A model generated the notes under the pieces. The model worked only from the letters and a program-made list of their open reading frames with translations, had not been told where the DNA came from and searched no databases. A program made the position numbers and the translations under genes. 64,000 nt of DNA from NCBI RefSeq assembly GCF_051846935.1, contig NZ_JBPYCS010000001.1, forward strand, positions 1 through 64,000. The letters are read 5' to 3'. Source of the stretch: JBPYCR01 sp051846935 (GTDB lineage Bacteria > Bacillota > Bacilli > Bacillales > Amphibacillaceae). Position 1 is the first letter of the stretch; each line of letters opens with the position of its first letter. Below are positions 44,219 through 52,465 of the stretch, piece by piece.

Positions 44219-44434
44219 TTATACTTCCACCATTACATCCTTTGCTCGTGGGGCGCTTTTGAACTCAATCTCTTCATGTGTTCCATCACAGTAAGGCTTA
44301 TCGTCAGAGTAGCCGCACCGACATAAGGATACGGTGCGTTCGCTTTTGAAAGCATTTCCTTCTGCATCTACCATATCAAACGATCCAGAAACTTGGTATG
44401 GACCGTTGTCCTTTACTTTAATTTTTGCATCCAT
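44219..44434 (-). CDS. CDGSH-type iron-sulfur protein
   Basis: A 71-residue protein with the CDGSH-type ligand motif CRCGYSDDKPYCDGTH, which binds a 2Fe-2S cluster through three Cys and one His. The N-terminal half (VKDNGPYQVSGSFDMVDAEG) is a short beta segment as in stand-alone bacterial members. AGGAGGTGATC precedes the ATG. Such proteins may take part in redox or Fe-S handling; no specific partner is adjacent. Length and motif are complete. Confidence 0.92.
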   Translation of the reverse strand: MDAKIKVKDNGPYQVSGSFDMVDAEGNAFKSERTVSLCRCGYSDDKPYCDGTHEEIEFKSAPRAKDVMVEV

Positions 44435-44580
44435 TCGAGATCACCTCCTGTAAGTAGTTTAGCCACGTGACGTGTAAGCATGTGTTACAATATTTGGAGG
44501 GCATTTTACGTTTACTTATCGACATCTTTTTATATAGAGCTATATGATAAAATAATATTGGAGGGGGTTAACTAATATAT

Positions 44581-44871
44581 ATGAATACAGATGCAGAAAG
44601 AGGACTTATGGCTGTGGGTAGTTTGTTAGCGCTAATCGGTTTTATAGCATTGTTTTTTAGTGCAAGCTTTGGAACGTCACTTGCAGAGCAGTGGTTAATT
44701 AGTCAAGGTGGCATGTCGGATTCAAGCATATATGAATCAAGGATTAGCACATATATGTACTCTTTTTTAGTTGGTGGAGGTATCCTTTTTGCGATTGGCG
44801 TTTCATCTATAATTATTGGGTATTATAAGCTGTTACAAATAAAAGCAAACGTAAGCGATCGTACCAGGTAA
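44581..44871 (+). CDS. Two-helix membrane protein of unknown function
   Basis: A 96-residue protein with two hydrophobic helices (LMAVGSLLALIGFIALFFSAS and MYSFLVGGGILFAIGVSSIIIGYY) separated by a polar loop (SQGGMSDSSIYESRI). GGAGGGGG lies about 10 bases before the ATG. It stands 56 bp before plsC on the same strand and may be co-transcribed. I recognise no family; membrane location is the only supported statement. Confidence 0.65.
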   Translation: MNTDAERGLMAVGSLLALIGFIALFFSASFGTSLAEQWLISQGGMSDSSIYESRISTYMYSFLVGGGILFAIGVSSIIIGYYKLLQIKANVSDRTR

Positions 44872-44927
44872 TAGGATGTTGTGGTAGAATACATATAGTA
44901 TTTAATTAAGTAGCAGAAGGTGATTGA

Positions 44928-45527
44928 ATGTACTATTTTGCAGGTTATTTATTAAAAGGCTTTTTAAGTTTATTTGGCAGAATAAAAATGTACCAAAAGG
45001 AAAACATCCCTTCCTCTGGTGGGTATGTAATCGCATGTACTCATACAGGGTGGGTCGATATATTGTGGTTAGGCGTGTCGTTATTACCAATAAAAATTCA
45101 TTATATGGCGAAAAAGGAATTGTTCGAAAATCGGTTGTTAAGATGGTTGATGAATAGCCTCCATGCTTTTCCGGTTGATCGGGAAAATCCGGGTCCAAGC
45201 ACGATAAAAATTCCGCGAAAATTATTGAAGGAAGGGGAAGTCGTCGGTATATTTCCTAGTGGAACGAGAACAAGTGAAGAGGTTCCTTTAAAGAGGGGTG
45301 CCGTTACAATTGCTAGTACTGCGAAAGTGCCGCTTATTCCTGTTGCATATGTCGGTCCGAATAATTTTAGTGAATTATTTAAGCGTATTAAGCCAAAAAT
45401 TATTTATGGGGAACCAATTTATGCTGCAAATGAATTGCCGAAAAAAGAACGGTTGGAAAAGATGGCCGCTGACTTAAATGAAGCACTAGAAACCTTACAG
45501 CATCAGTTGAAAAAATCGAACGGATAA
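44928..45527 (+). CDS. plsC: 1-acyl-sn-glycerol-3-phosphate acyltransferase (PlsC family)
   Basis: A 199-residue acyltransferase. Block I is ACTHTGWVDILWLG (HTGWVD, the H-x4-D catalytic motif, with Gly-Trp in place of the more common Ser/Gln positions); block III is GIFPSGTRTSEEVPLKRG (the usual FPEGTRS with Glu replaced by Ser); and PLIPVAYVG is block IV. It should acylate lysophosphatidate in membrane phospholipid synthesis. An amphipathic N-terminal helix is likely the membrane contact. The Glu-to-Ser change is seen in some Bacillus paralogues. A terminator follows. Confidence 0.88.
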   Translation: MYYFAGYLLKGFLSLFGRIKMYQKENIPSSGGYVIACTHTGWVDILWLGVSLLPIKIHYMAKKELFENRLLRWLMNSLHAFPVDRENPGPSTIKIPRKLLKEGEVVGIFPSGTRTSEEVPLKRGAVTIASTAKVPLIPVAYVGPNNFSELFKRIKPKIIYGEPIYAANELPKKERLEKMAADLNEALETLQHQLKKSNG

Positions 45528-45576
45528 CTATGAAAGAAAAATCTTTGCTGTGTTAAATATGAATAAAACATAGGAT

Positions 45577-45615
45577 AAAAAACTCATTTTGTTTAAAATA
45601 CAGATGAGTTTTTTA
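45577..45615 (+). terminator. Terminator after plsC
   Basis: AAAAAACTCAT pairs with ATGAGTTTTTT, continuing into TATTTTG. Confidence 0.8.
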
Positions 45616-45832
45616 TTTTGCTCTTTATTTAAGGAATGATCGTTGTATTTAAAAAGTAGGTTGGATTCGAGTAGCCCTTTGTGGGGTACGATAATAAAAT
45701 AAGTTACACTAAAATTTGCCGACGGATGCATAAATACAAATGAATGTAGGCAATTAGATTAAAGTTTAAAAAAAAGGAAAAAAGTTATTGACATTTTGTT
45801 AATGACCAAGTAAGTTTATAATATAAAATAAG

Positions 45833-45846
45833 TTTACCTAGGGAAA
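45833..45846 (+). promoter_or_regulatory. MntR/DtxR-like operator of the metal ABC operon
   Basis: TTTACCTAGGGAAA is a near-palindrome (arms TTTnCC/GGnAAA) of the DtxR/MntR type. It lies just downstream of a TATAAT box (45817-45822), where binding would block transcription. A Mn-responsive repressor fits best; this is inference from shape and context. Confidence 0.55.
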
Positions 45847-45868
45847 AATGGAAGGGGAAAGCCAACAA

Positions 45869-46813
45869 ATGAAGAGGTTTTGGAAATCAGTCGGAGTTTT
45901 ATTCATTTTTAGCACGTTATTGGTTTTAGCTGCATGTAATAAATCAGAGGAAACATCAGAGGGTTCTGGTGATGATAAAATAAGTATAATTACAACGATT
46001 TCTCAGATTGGTGAGCCATTGTCGGTTATAGGCGGAGATCGTGTTGAAGTAAATAGTTTAATGGGCCCGTCTGTTGATCCACACTTGTACAATGCAACAC
46101 ATGGAGATATTGAAAAAATAGACAAAGCCGATATTGCGTTTTACAACGGATTATATTTGGAAGCAAATATGGTTGATATTTTTAATGAAATGGAGAAGTC
46201 AAAGCCTGTGCTTGCTATTGGGGAAACGATTGCGGAAGAGGATCTTTTGGAAGACGAGGAAGGTGCAATTGATCCGCATATTTGGTTTGATATCGATTTA
46301 TGGCAACAGGCGCTGGACGCAGCTGTTGAAGAATTAAAAGCGTATGCACCAAGTGACGCAGCATATTTTGAGGAAAATAAACAAGCGTACTTTTCTGAGA
46401 TGGAGCAATTAAAAGCAGATGCAGAAAAACTTGCAAATATTCCTGAGGAGCAAAGGGTTCTCGTTACTGCACACGATGCGTTTGGATATTTTGGAAGGAT
46501 GCATGATATAGAAGTAGTAGGCTTGCAAGGGTTAAGCACCGAAGCAGAAATAGGAGTTTCTGACATTCAGGAAACAATTAATATTATAAAGGAATATAAA
46601 GTACCAGCTGTATTTATGGAAAGCAGTATTAATGAAAAATCAATAAATGCTGTCCTTGAAGGCGCGAAAAACGAAGGAATTAATTTAGCGCTTGGTGGTG
46701 AGCTATACTCCGATGCAATGGGGGAAGCTGGTACAGCTGAAGGAACGTATTTGGGTATGTATCGTCATAATGTAGATACTATCTTTAAGGCATTAAGTGG
46801 AAGCGGGGAGTAA
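45869..46813 (+). CDS. mntA: Mn/Zn ABC transporter substrate-binding lipoprotein (TroA/MntA type)
   Basis: ATG 45869 starts a classic lipoprotein signal (KRFWKSVGVLFIFSTLLVLAAC, lipidated C23); the ATG seven codons earlier would disturb it. 314 residues. The metal ligands of cluster A-I proteins are visible: His in SVDPHLYNATHGD, His in DPHIWFDIDLW, Glu/His around TAHDAFGYFG and Asp in GGELYSDAMG. There is no His-rich loop, unlike the zinc protein at 10475-11836, which favours manganese. It should deliver metal to the permease encoded by the next genes. Confidence 0.9.
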   Translation: MKRFWKSVGVLFIFSTLLVLAACNKSEETSEGSGDDKISIITTISQIGEPLSVIGGDRVEVNSLMGPSVDPHLYNATHGDIEKIDKADIAFYNGLYLEANMVDIFNEMEKSKPVLAIGETIAEEDLLEDEEGAIDPHIWFDIDLWQQALDAAVEELKAYAPSDAAYFEENKQAYFSEMEQLKADAEKLANIPEEQRVLVTAHDAFGYFGRMHDIEVVGLQGLSTEAEIGVSDIQETINIIKEYKVPAVFMESSINEKSINAVLEGAKNEGINLALGGELYSDAMGEAGTAEGTYLGMYRHNVDTIFKALSGSGE

Positions 46814-46814
46814 A

Positions 46815-47579
46815 ATGAATGAAACGGTTTTAACTGTTAAAGACTTAGCTGCAGCTTATCGGAAAAATACCGTGCTGCACGATATAAACTTTGAGGTGCA
46901 GGCTGGATCGCTAACGGGCATAGTCGGGCCGAACGGTGCAGGGAAGTCTACGCTAATTAAAACGATTTTAAATCTTCATCCGACATTATCCGGGACTGTT
47001 TCTTTTTACGGGAAAAGCTTTAAAAAGGCGAAGAAACGAATCGGCTACGTTCCACAAAGAGGTTCCGTTGATTGGGATTTTCCTACGAACGCATTGGATG
47101 TTGTTTTAATGGGATTGTATGGACAAATCGGATGGCTGAAATGGCCAACTGCTTCCCATAAAAAGAAAGCTTACGAATCGTTAGAGAAAATGGGGATGGC
47201 TGATTATGCGTTTCGACAAATTAGCCAGCTCTCTGGTGGACAACAGCAGCGTGTTTTCTTAGCCCGGGCGCTTGTACAAAATGCGGACTTGTATTTTATG
47301 GATGAACCATTAGTTGGTGTTGATGCTGCAACAGAACAAGCGATTATGGATATTTTGAAGGAGCTAAAGAACCTTGGAAAAACGGTAATGGTCGTTCATC
47401 ATGACTTGCAATCTGTTGAAGATTACTTTGATCACGTACTCCTTATAAATAAAACGATTATTAAGCATGGGGAAACAGAAAAAGTGTTCACAAAAGATAA
47501 TGTTTCCGCAACGTATGGTGGAAACATGCGCTGGATGAAAGGGGAGAGCAGCGATGTGGTCCATTCTATCCAGCAGTAA
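46815..47579 (+). CDS. mntB: Metal ABC transporter ATP-binding protein
   Basis: I start at ATG 46815, 1 bp after the mntA stop, with GGGGAG upstream; 254 residues. Walker A GPNGAGKST, Q-loop in RIGYVPQRGSVDWDFP (the PQR-x-VDWDFP stretch is typical of metal importers), signature LSGGQQQR, Walker B LYFMDEPLVGVD and the H-loop in MVVHHDL. It powers manganese/zinc uptake. It overlaps the permease gene mntC by 26 bp, so translation is coupled. Confidence 0.95.
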   Translation: MNETVLTVKDLAAAYRKNTVLHDINFEVQAGSLTGIVGPNGAGKSTLIKTILNLHPTLSGTVSFYGKSFKKAKKRIGYVPQRGSVDWDFPTNALDVVLMGLYGQIGWLKWPTASHKKKAYESLEKMGMADYAFRQISQLSGGQQQRVFLARALVQNADLYFMDEPLVGVDAATEQAIMDILKELKNLGKTVMVVHHDLQSVEDYFDHVLLINKTIIKHGETEKVFTKDNVSATYGGNMRWMKGESSDVVHSIQQ

Positions 47580-48486
47580 CTTGCAATGGGTGCTATTAAG
47601 CACGATGATCTTAGGGATAGCTGCTGGACTTGTCGGCTGTTTGGCATATTGGAAGCGGCAAAGTCTTATGAGCGATGCACTCGCACATGCTGCTCTACCA
47701 GGTGTGTTGGTTTCCTTTGCCCTTTTAGGCGAAAAAAATTACTTTGTTATTTTGATAGGTGCATCTGTTAGTGCTTTGATCGGTGCTCTATTTATTCAAT
47801 GGATACGTTCCTCCACACGCATTACGGAGGATACGGCGATGGGCATGGTATTATCCGTTTTCTTTGGGTTTGGCATAATGCTGCTGACAATTGTAAGTCG
47901 ATCCGCTTCAGGAAATCAAAGCGGGCTCGATCGGTTTATTTTAGGCCAAGCGGCAGCCATGGTAAAATCGGATGTTTTTATGATGCTTTTTTTAAGTTTA
48001 ATTGTTATTTTAATCACAATTATTGCATTTAAGGAATGGAAAATATTTTTGTTTGATCCGCAATTTGCTAAAGGATTAGGCTTATCTCTGAAAGGGCTTG
48101 ACGGATTATATACTGCTTTACTCGTATTGACGATTGTAATTGGCATACAAGCGGTTGGAGTTATTTTAATTGCTGCCTTAATTATTATTCCGGCGGTAAG
48201 TGCTCGTTATTGGACACATTCATTTAAAACAATGCTTTTTTTATCGGCCTTTTTTGGCGGAGGCTCTGGAGCGATTGGGACAGGAATAAGCGCGCTAGGA
48301 AGTGGCTGGCCAACCGGTCCTTTTATCGTTCTAGTTGCAGCTGTAGTGTTCTTTGTTTCGCTTGTTTTTGGAAAGGAAAAAGGAATTTTAATCCAGTATA
48401 TCCAGCAAAAGCTTCATGAAAAGGAATATGCGAAGGAACTAGTGAAGTCCCCTATGAACCAAGGGATTAAGGGGGAAAACAGATGA
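47554..48486 (+). CDS. mntC: Metal ABC transporter permease
   Basis: A 310-residue permease of the ABC-3 family with eight or nine hydrophobic segments. SLMSDALAHAALPGVLVSFALLGEKN is the metal permease start motif; FKEWKIFLFDPQFAKGLGLSLKGLDGLY is the conserved cytoplasmic coupling region; LIIIPAVSARYWTHSFK is also typical. It is the first of two permease subunits, overlapping mntB by 26 bp and mntD by 4 bp. The C-terminal charged tail is longer than in mntD. Confidence 0.93.
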   Translation: MWSILSSSNLQWVLLSTMILGIAAGLVGCLAYWKRQSLMSDALAHAALPGVLVSFALLGEKNYFVILIGASVSALIGALFIQWIRSSTRITEDTAMGMVLSVFFGFGIMLLTIVSRSASGNQSGLDRFILGQAAAMVKSDVFMMLFLSLIVILITIIAFKEWKIFLFDPQFAKGLGLSLKGLDGLYTALLVLTIVIGIQAVGVILIAALIIIPAVSARYWTHSFKTMLFLSAFFGGGSGAIGTGISALGSGWPTGPFIVLVAAVVFFVSLVFGKEKGILIQYIQQKLHEKEYAKELVKSPMNQGIKGENR

Positions 48487-49361
48487 CGTATACAGCTTGG
48501 ATTTTATTGACTGCATCATTAGTTGGTTTATCCTGTGGAATAATTGGTGTTTTTTTAATATTACGTAAAATGGCGATGATGGCTGATGCAATTAGTCATA
48601 CCGTTTTATTAGGAATTGTGCTCGCTTATATTATTACGCGTGAATTGAGTGGTACGCATATGCTTGTTGGAGCTATTTTAGCCGGGCTTGTGACAGCGCT
48701 TCTTGTGCAATGGTTGCATACGCAAGGGGTGCAGCAGGATGCTTCCATTGGTGTGGTTTTTACGACATTATTTGCTATCGGTGTCATATTAATTGCAACT
48801 TCAGTAGGAAATGCACACCTAGATGTACAGCATACGCTAATGGGTGAAATTACTTTTGTTCCATGGGATAAAATAACGTTGCCTATCGTTGGTGACGTAC
48901 CTAAAGCAACTGCTTTACTAGCGCTTGTATTGTGTATCGTGTTGTTTTTCATTATTGTGTTTTATAAAGAGTGGAAAATTACTTCGTTCGATCCGGCATT
49001 GGCGGCAAGCTTAGGGATTCCCGTCGTTCTTATGCACTACCTTTTCATGAGTCTAGTTTCGATTACAACAGTAGCCTCCTTTGATGCAGTAGGCGCAATT
49101 ATGGTCGTGGCAATGTTGATTACACCAGCAGCTGCTGCTTATTTATGGACAGATAAGCTGATTCATATGCTACTTATTAGTGGTACAATTGGTGTATTGT
49201 CTGCAGTTGGCGGTTATTATATCGCTGCATGGATTGATACGTCGATTTCCGGATCGATGGCGTTTGCTACGGGTATTGCGTTCATAATTAGCTTTATTTT
49301 CTCACCTAAGCACGGGATTATTTCTAAATATATTCGCCCTGCTCAAATTATAAAAGGGTAA
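48483..49361 (+). CDS. mntD: Metal ABC transporter permease, second subunit
   Basis: A 292-residue ABC-3 family permease. MMADAISHTVLLGIVLAYIITRE and FYKEWKITSFDPALAASLGIP correspond to the motifs of mntC; LITPAAAAYLWTDKL follows. Eight or so membrane helices. It should pair with MntC to form the channel. Its ATG overlaps the mntC stop (ATGA). An intrinsic terminator begins 8 bp after the stop, so the operon is mntABCD only. Confidence 0.93.
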   Translation: MTYTAWILLTASLVGLSCGIIGVFLILRKMAMMADAISHTVLLGIVLAYIITRELSGTHMLVGAILAGLVTALLVQWLHTQGVQQDASIGVVFTTLFAIGVILIATSVGNAHLDVQHTLMGEITFVPWDKITLPIVGDVPKATALLALVLCIVLFFIIVFYKEWKITSFDPALAASLGIPVVLMHYLFMSLVSITTVASFDAVGAIMVVAMLITPAAAAYLWTDKLIHMLLISGTIGVLSAVGGYYIAAWIDTSISGSMAFATGIAFIISFIFSPKHGIISKYIRPAQIIKG

Positions 49362-49368
49362 CATAATC

Positions 49369-49404
49369 AGACGGCTATTGAGGACATTCAATAGCCGTCT
49401 TTTT
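49369..49404 (+). terminator. Terminator of the mntABCD operon
   Basis: AGACGGCTATTG pairs exactly with CAATAGCCGTCT, followed by TTTT. Confidence 0.92.
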
Positions 49405-49419
49405 GGTTCTTTGTCAAAC

Positions 49420-49759
49420 GACGTTGGTGATGTATTTTAAGTCGAGAAATACGTACTAATGAAATAGAACTAAACATGAAAGCTTGCATTCGGATGTCGC
49501 TGACTTGCATTACAGCCGACAGACTTTCCGCGGGCACGGACTCAGTTTTTGTAGCTCCTTTATCTGACTTGCTACAGGGATCTTCGGACGCGTGCTATTT
49601 CCGCAGGAGTCCGTCGACTTCCGTTTCCAGTCAGCTTAAAGAGGGCTAATAGCCTTATTACACAAACTTCAGTTCTGTTTAACTTGCAACGGATAAATGA
49701 AGCAATTAACTTCCTTCACATTTCCCTATCAAAAAATGTGATTTTTCTTCACCAACGTC
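49420..49759. repeat. Inverted-repeat-bounded block containing dispersed repeat copy D
   Basis: GACGTTGGTGA (49420-49430) recurs inverted as TCACCAACGTC (49749-49759). Between them, at about 49490-49640, is a copy of the dispersed repeat (GACTTTCCGCGGGCACGGAC ... ATTTCCGCAGGAGTCCG). The 518-bp gap 49362-49879 has no gene that I can support. Confidence 0.5.
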
Positions 49760-49879
49760 ATATATTGTACGACCGTTTTTTTAAAAGAGTACAGCTCTGT
49801 ATAATGCCTTGTCGTACTCGAAGTATGCTCTTTTTGTAGTGCACTTTAACGGAACGGATGGCTTATTTGACGGTTTCCC

Positions 49880-50668
49880 TTATGAATTAATGGAAATTGG
49901 CGTTAGAACAACGGTCTTGTTTTCGTATGGAGCTTGATTATATGCTTTTAACAGACCAATATCGGCAATTGTACGTTTAGCGATCCTTTTTAATGGGAAG
50001 GTAAGGTGAACGTTATGTTCAAAGGGAAATGGATCCATTTCGATTGTCTTTTTATCTTGCCAATGTAAATGTACTTTCATGCTTCCCGTTTCGCTTAATT
50101 GGAGTGTAGAAGCTATTGGGATACCTTCCTTGAAAAACGGGTGTTCATCGTCTTTGTTTGATCCAGGATCGTTTAAACAAATGTATAAGGATAAATTATC
50201 GCATAATTTAAGAAAATCCAAATGAGTAGAGAGCAGATTGTTGTCAATCGTACTATGTTGATGGATTAGTTGGTGTTGTCGTTTTTCTTCTCGAACAACA
50301 AACTGCTGAGCGTCATGTCCTGCTGCTCGTTGCATGAATTGGGTATAATGCTTACTACATAGGAGTGCTGCATATAAATCCTCCTGTTCCACTTCATTAA
50401 TGCCATTTGTATAAAGAACGGCTTTCACAGATAGTGGGAGGTCGATAAACGTAAACGGTCTTTTTTTTCGGTCGTTCCAAAAAGGGGCTTTGTCAAATGC
50501 TTGCCAGCCGCGGTCATGATTTCCGATTGCATACATAACGGACGCCTTTGGTTGATTTTTCGTATAGCGGGGAATTTCCTTCCATTTTTCTGCTATATCT
50601 TTTGCTAGGTGTGCATGATTGTGTTGTTCAATCATAATGAAGGAGTCGACGGAATCTCTAATGATCAC
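49880..50668 (-). CDS. DUF3891 family protein
   Basis: I prefer GTG 50668 (AAGGATGG upstream; the product then begins MIIRDSVDSFIMIEQHNHAHLAKDIA, the typical DUF3891 opening) over the ATG four codons earlier. About 262 residues. AIGNHDRGWQAFDKAPFWN contains the His-Asp pair conserved in the family, and QHNHAHL plus ALLCSKHYTQFM add further histidines, suggesting a metal-binding all-helical fold related to HD proteins. Function is unknown. It is a single gene among repeats. Confidence 0.85.
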   Translation of the reverse strand: MIIRDSVDSFIMIEQHNHAHLAKDIAEKWKEIPRYTKNQPKASVMYAIGNHDRGWQAFDKAPFWNDRKKRPFTFIDLPLSVKAVLYTNGINEVEQEDLYAALLCSKHYTQFMQRAAGHDAQQFVVREEKRQHQLIHQHSTIDNNLLSTHLDFLKLCDNLSLYICLNDPGSNKDDEHPFFKEGIPIASTLQLSETGSMKVHLHWQDKKTIEMDPFPFEHNVHLTFPLKRIAKRTIADIGLLKAYNQAPYENKTVVLTPISINS

Positions 50669-50899
50669 TGTAAAAACCATCCTTTTATTTTAATCTTGGC
50701 CGTGCTTCTATTCTAAACACTTTGAATATGCTTTGTTAATAATCGTACCATGATGTAATAGGTTCTGTATGAATAAAATGGTGGTGGGAGAACAGTATGA
50801 GTAAAATGTTTGTGGGGAACACATGCACGAATCTAACTAGATAATATGTGATCAATTTTCTTCGAACGATATACACATGAATAACACCGTTGATTTTCA

Positions 50900-51025
50900 C
50901 TGCAGGTGGATGCTTTCCGCGGGCACGGCTTCAGCCTCCTCGGAATAAAACCACTTCCTGCGGGGTCTTCAGACGCTTGCTATTCCCGCAGGAGTCACCA
51001 CCTTCCGTTACAATCAACTGGGAGT
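50900..51025. repeat. Dispersed intergenic repeat, copy E, nested in the IS relic
   Basis: GCTTTCCGCGGGCACGGCTT to CTATTCCCGCAGGAGTCACC, then ACAATCAACTGGGA. This is the best preserved copy in the window, and it lies inside the IS relic. Confidence 0.7.
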
Positions 51026-51115
51026 GGTTACATCATCTATGGATAATTTAGTCGTGTTCCATGAAAAAAAGGACCCTCTTTTGTATAGTTAAGTTACGAC
51101 AACACAACTAACAAA

Positions 51116-51232
51116 ATGGCACAATTCCTAGGGGAATTAGATCAATACATCGCTGATAATAGGGATAAGCAACGCTTTGAATTGAGGGATAAAAGGAAAC
51201 TATCTACTGCGGTCGGTAGAAATCAATACTAA
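51116..51232 (+). pseudogene. Transposase fragment, ISLre2 type
   Basis: A 38-residue remnant: FLGELDQYIADNRDKQRF then ELRDKRKLSTAVG. ISLre2 transposases have a similar N-terminal stretch (LD-Y...RDK-RF/RY...DKR). It then runs into the element's right-end sequence and stops, showing an internal deletion. The family call rests on this short stretch and the 9-bp duplications of the sister copies. Confidence 0.6.
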
Positions 51233-51409
51233 AATTAACGAATACAAAGAGAGGTTTTTTAACTTCTTAAAATAACACCCACAAATACTTGACTCAATCC
51301 GCTTTTTTATCCCGTTTGAATAAGTTATTCTTTTGTATGATAATACGAGTACTAGGGTATAGATAAAAAAGAACACAACGTCTAAAAGAACGAGTAGAGG
51401 TAAAAGAAG

Positions 51410-52375
51410 ATGACTTATGTATTTCTTATTATAGGCTTCGGTTTATTAATAAAAGGTGCGGACTTTTTTGTTGATGGTTCCTCAAATATAGCACGATTAT
51501 TACGTGTTCCGCCCATGATTATCGGTCTTACGATTGTAGCGCTCGGAACAAGCTCTCCTGAGGCGACGGTTAGTATTATCGCTTCATTACAAGAGAACTC
51601 GGGTGTTTCCCTCGGTAATGTTGTCGGAAGTAATATATTTAATCTTACACTTGTAGTTGGGATCACTGCATTTATAAGTCCATTAAGCGTGGAGGATGAA
51701 ACCGTCAGAAAGGAGATTCCTTTTACGTTATTAGCAAGCATGGCATTGTTTGTATTAATCGGTGATACGTTTTTACAAGGAACAGCGACGAATGTAATAA
51801 CACGCAGTGATGGCCTGATCTTTTTGTTGTTTTTTATTGTTTTTATGTATTATGCGTTTGAGGTGGCAAGAAAAAGTAGAAATAATAAGACAGCTGATGA
51901 TGAGAAGGCTGGCAATATATCGTGGGGCAAAAATCTTGTATTCACCATATTAGGGTTAGCAGGAATCATTTACGGTGGGCAACTAGTTGTTACGAACAGT
52001 ACAGAGATTGCTTACAAGCTAGGAATGAGCGAAACATTAGTCGGTTTAACGGTTGTTGCGTTCGGTACATCCCTTCCTGAGCTCGTAACGTCGATAACGG
52101 CAGCAGTGAAAAAAGAAGCAGGAATAGCATTAGGGAATGTTGTTGGTAGCAATATATTTAACATATTATTTGTGTTAGGAACAGCTTCCATCGTCTCGCC
52201 AATGATGATTACAGATTCCGATGTATTTATTGATATTGTGATTATGATGGTCTTGACGGTATTTTTATTAATATTTTCACGAACGCAATACAAAGTGAAG
52301 AAAGCAGAAGGTGTCGTTCTCGTTTTATTTTACTTAGGTTATTTAACATATATAATTTTACGAAATTATATGTAA
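51410..52375 (+). CDS. Calcium/sodium antiporter (CaCA family, YrbG type)
   Basis: A 321-residue transporter made of two inverted halves, each with the alpha-repeat motifs: GLTIVALGTSSPEATVSI with GNVVGSNIFNLTLVVGI, and GLTVVAFGTSLPELVTSI with GNVVGSNIFNILFVLGT. The Glu/Ser/Asn residues of these motifs bind Ca and Na. Ten or eleven hydrophobic segments. It exports Ca2+ in exchange for Na+ (or H+). AGAGGTAAAAG precedes the ATG. A bidirectional terminator follows. Confidence 0.95.
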   Translation: MTYVFLIIGFGLLIKGADFFVDGSSNIARLLRVPPMIIGLTIVALGTSSPEATVSIIASLQENSGVSLGNVVGSNIFNLTLVVGITAFISPLSVEDETVRKEIPFTLLASMALFVLIGDTFLQGTATNVITRSDGLIFLLFFIVFMYYAFEVARKSRNNKTADDEKAGNISWGKNLVFTILGLAGIIYGGQLVVTNSTEIAYKLGMSETLVGLTVVAFGTSLPELVTSITAAVKKEAGIALGNVVGSNIFNILFVLGTASIVSPMMITDSDVFIDIVIMMVLTVFLLIFSRTQYKVKKAEGVVLVLFYLGYLTYIILRNYM

Positions 52376-52393
52376 TGCAATTTTGAAAAAGAA

Positions 52394-52435
52394 AAAAGGG
52401 GGCCTCTATCATTGATTAATGATAAGGGCCCTTTT
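52394..52435. terminator. Bidirectional terminator
   Basis: AAAAGGGGGCC..TATCATT pairs with AATGATA..GGGCCCTTTT between the convergent antiporter and MMPL genes. Confidence 0.85.
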
Positions 52436-52465
52436 AGTTTGAATATAAATTGTTCAGAAATGATA

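Larger units (their letters stand above)
50795..51299 (-). mobile_element. 505-bp ISLre2-like relic, copy 2
   Basis: Read on the minus strand it begins GATTGAGTCAAGTATTTGTG and ends ...TTTACTCATAC, the same ends as the MITEs at 9973 and 61389. The middle keeps a 39-codon transposase fragment and a complete dispersed repeat (about 50900-51025). No 9-bp target duplication is visible (GGGAGAACA left, CGCTTTTTT right), so one end may have been rearranged. It occupies most of the gap 50669-51409. Confidence 0.8.
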
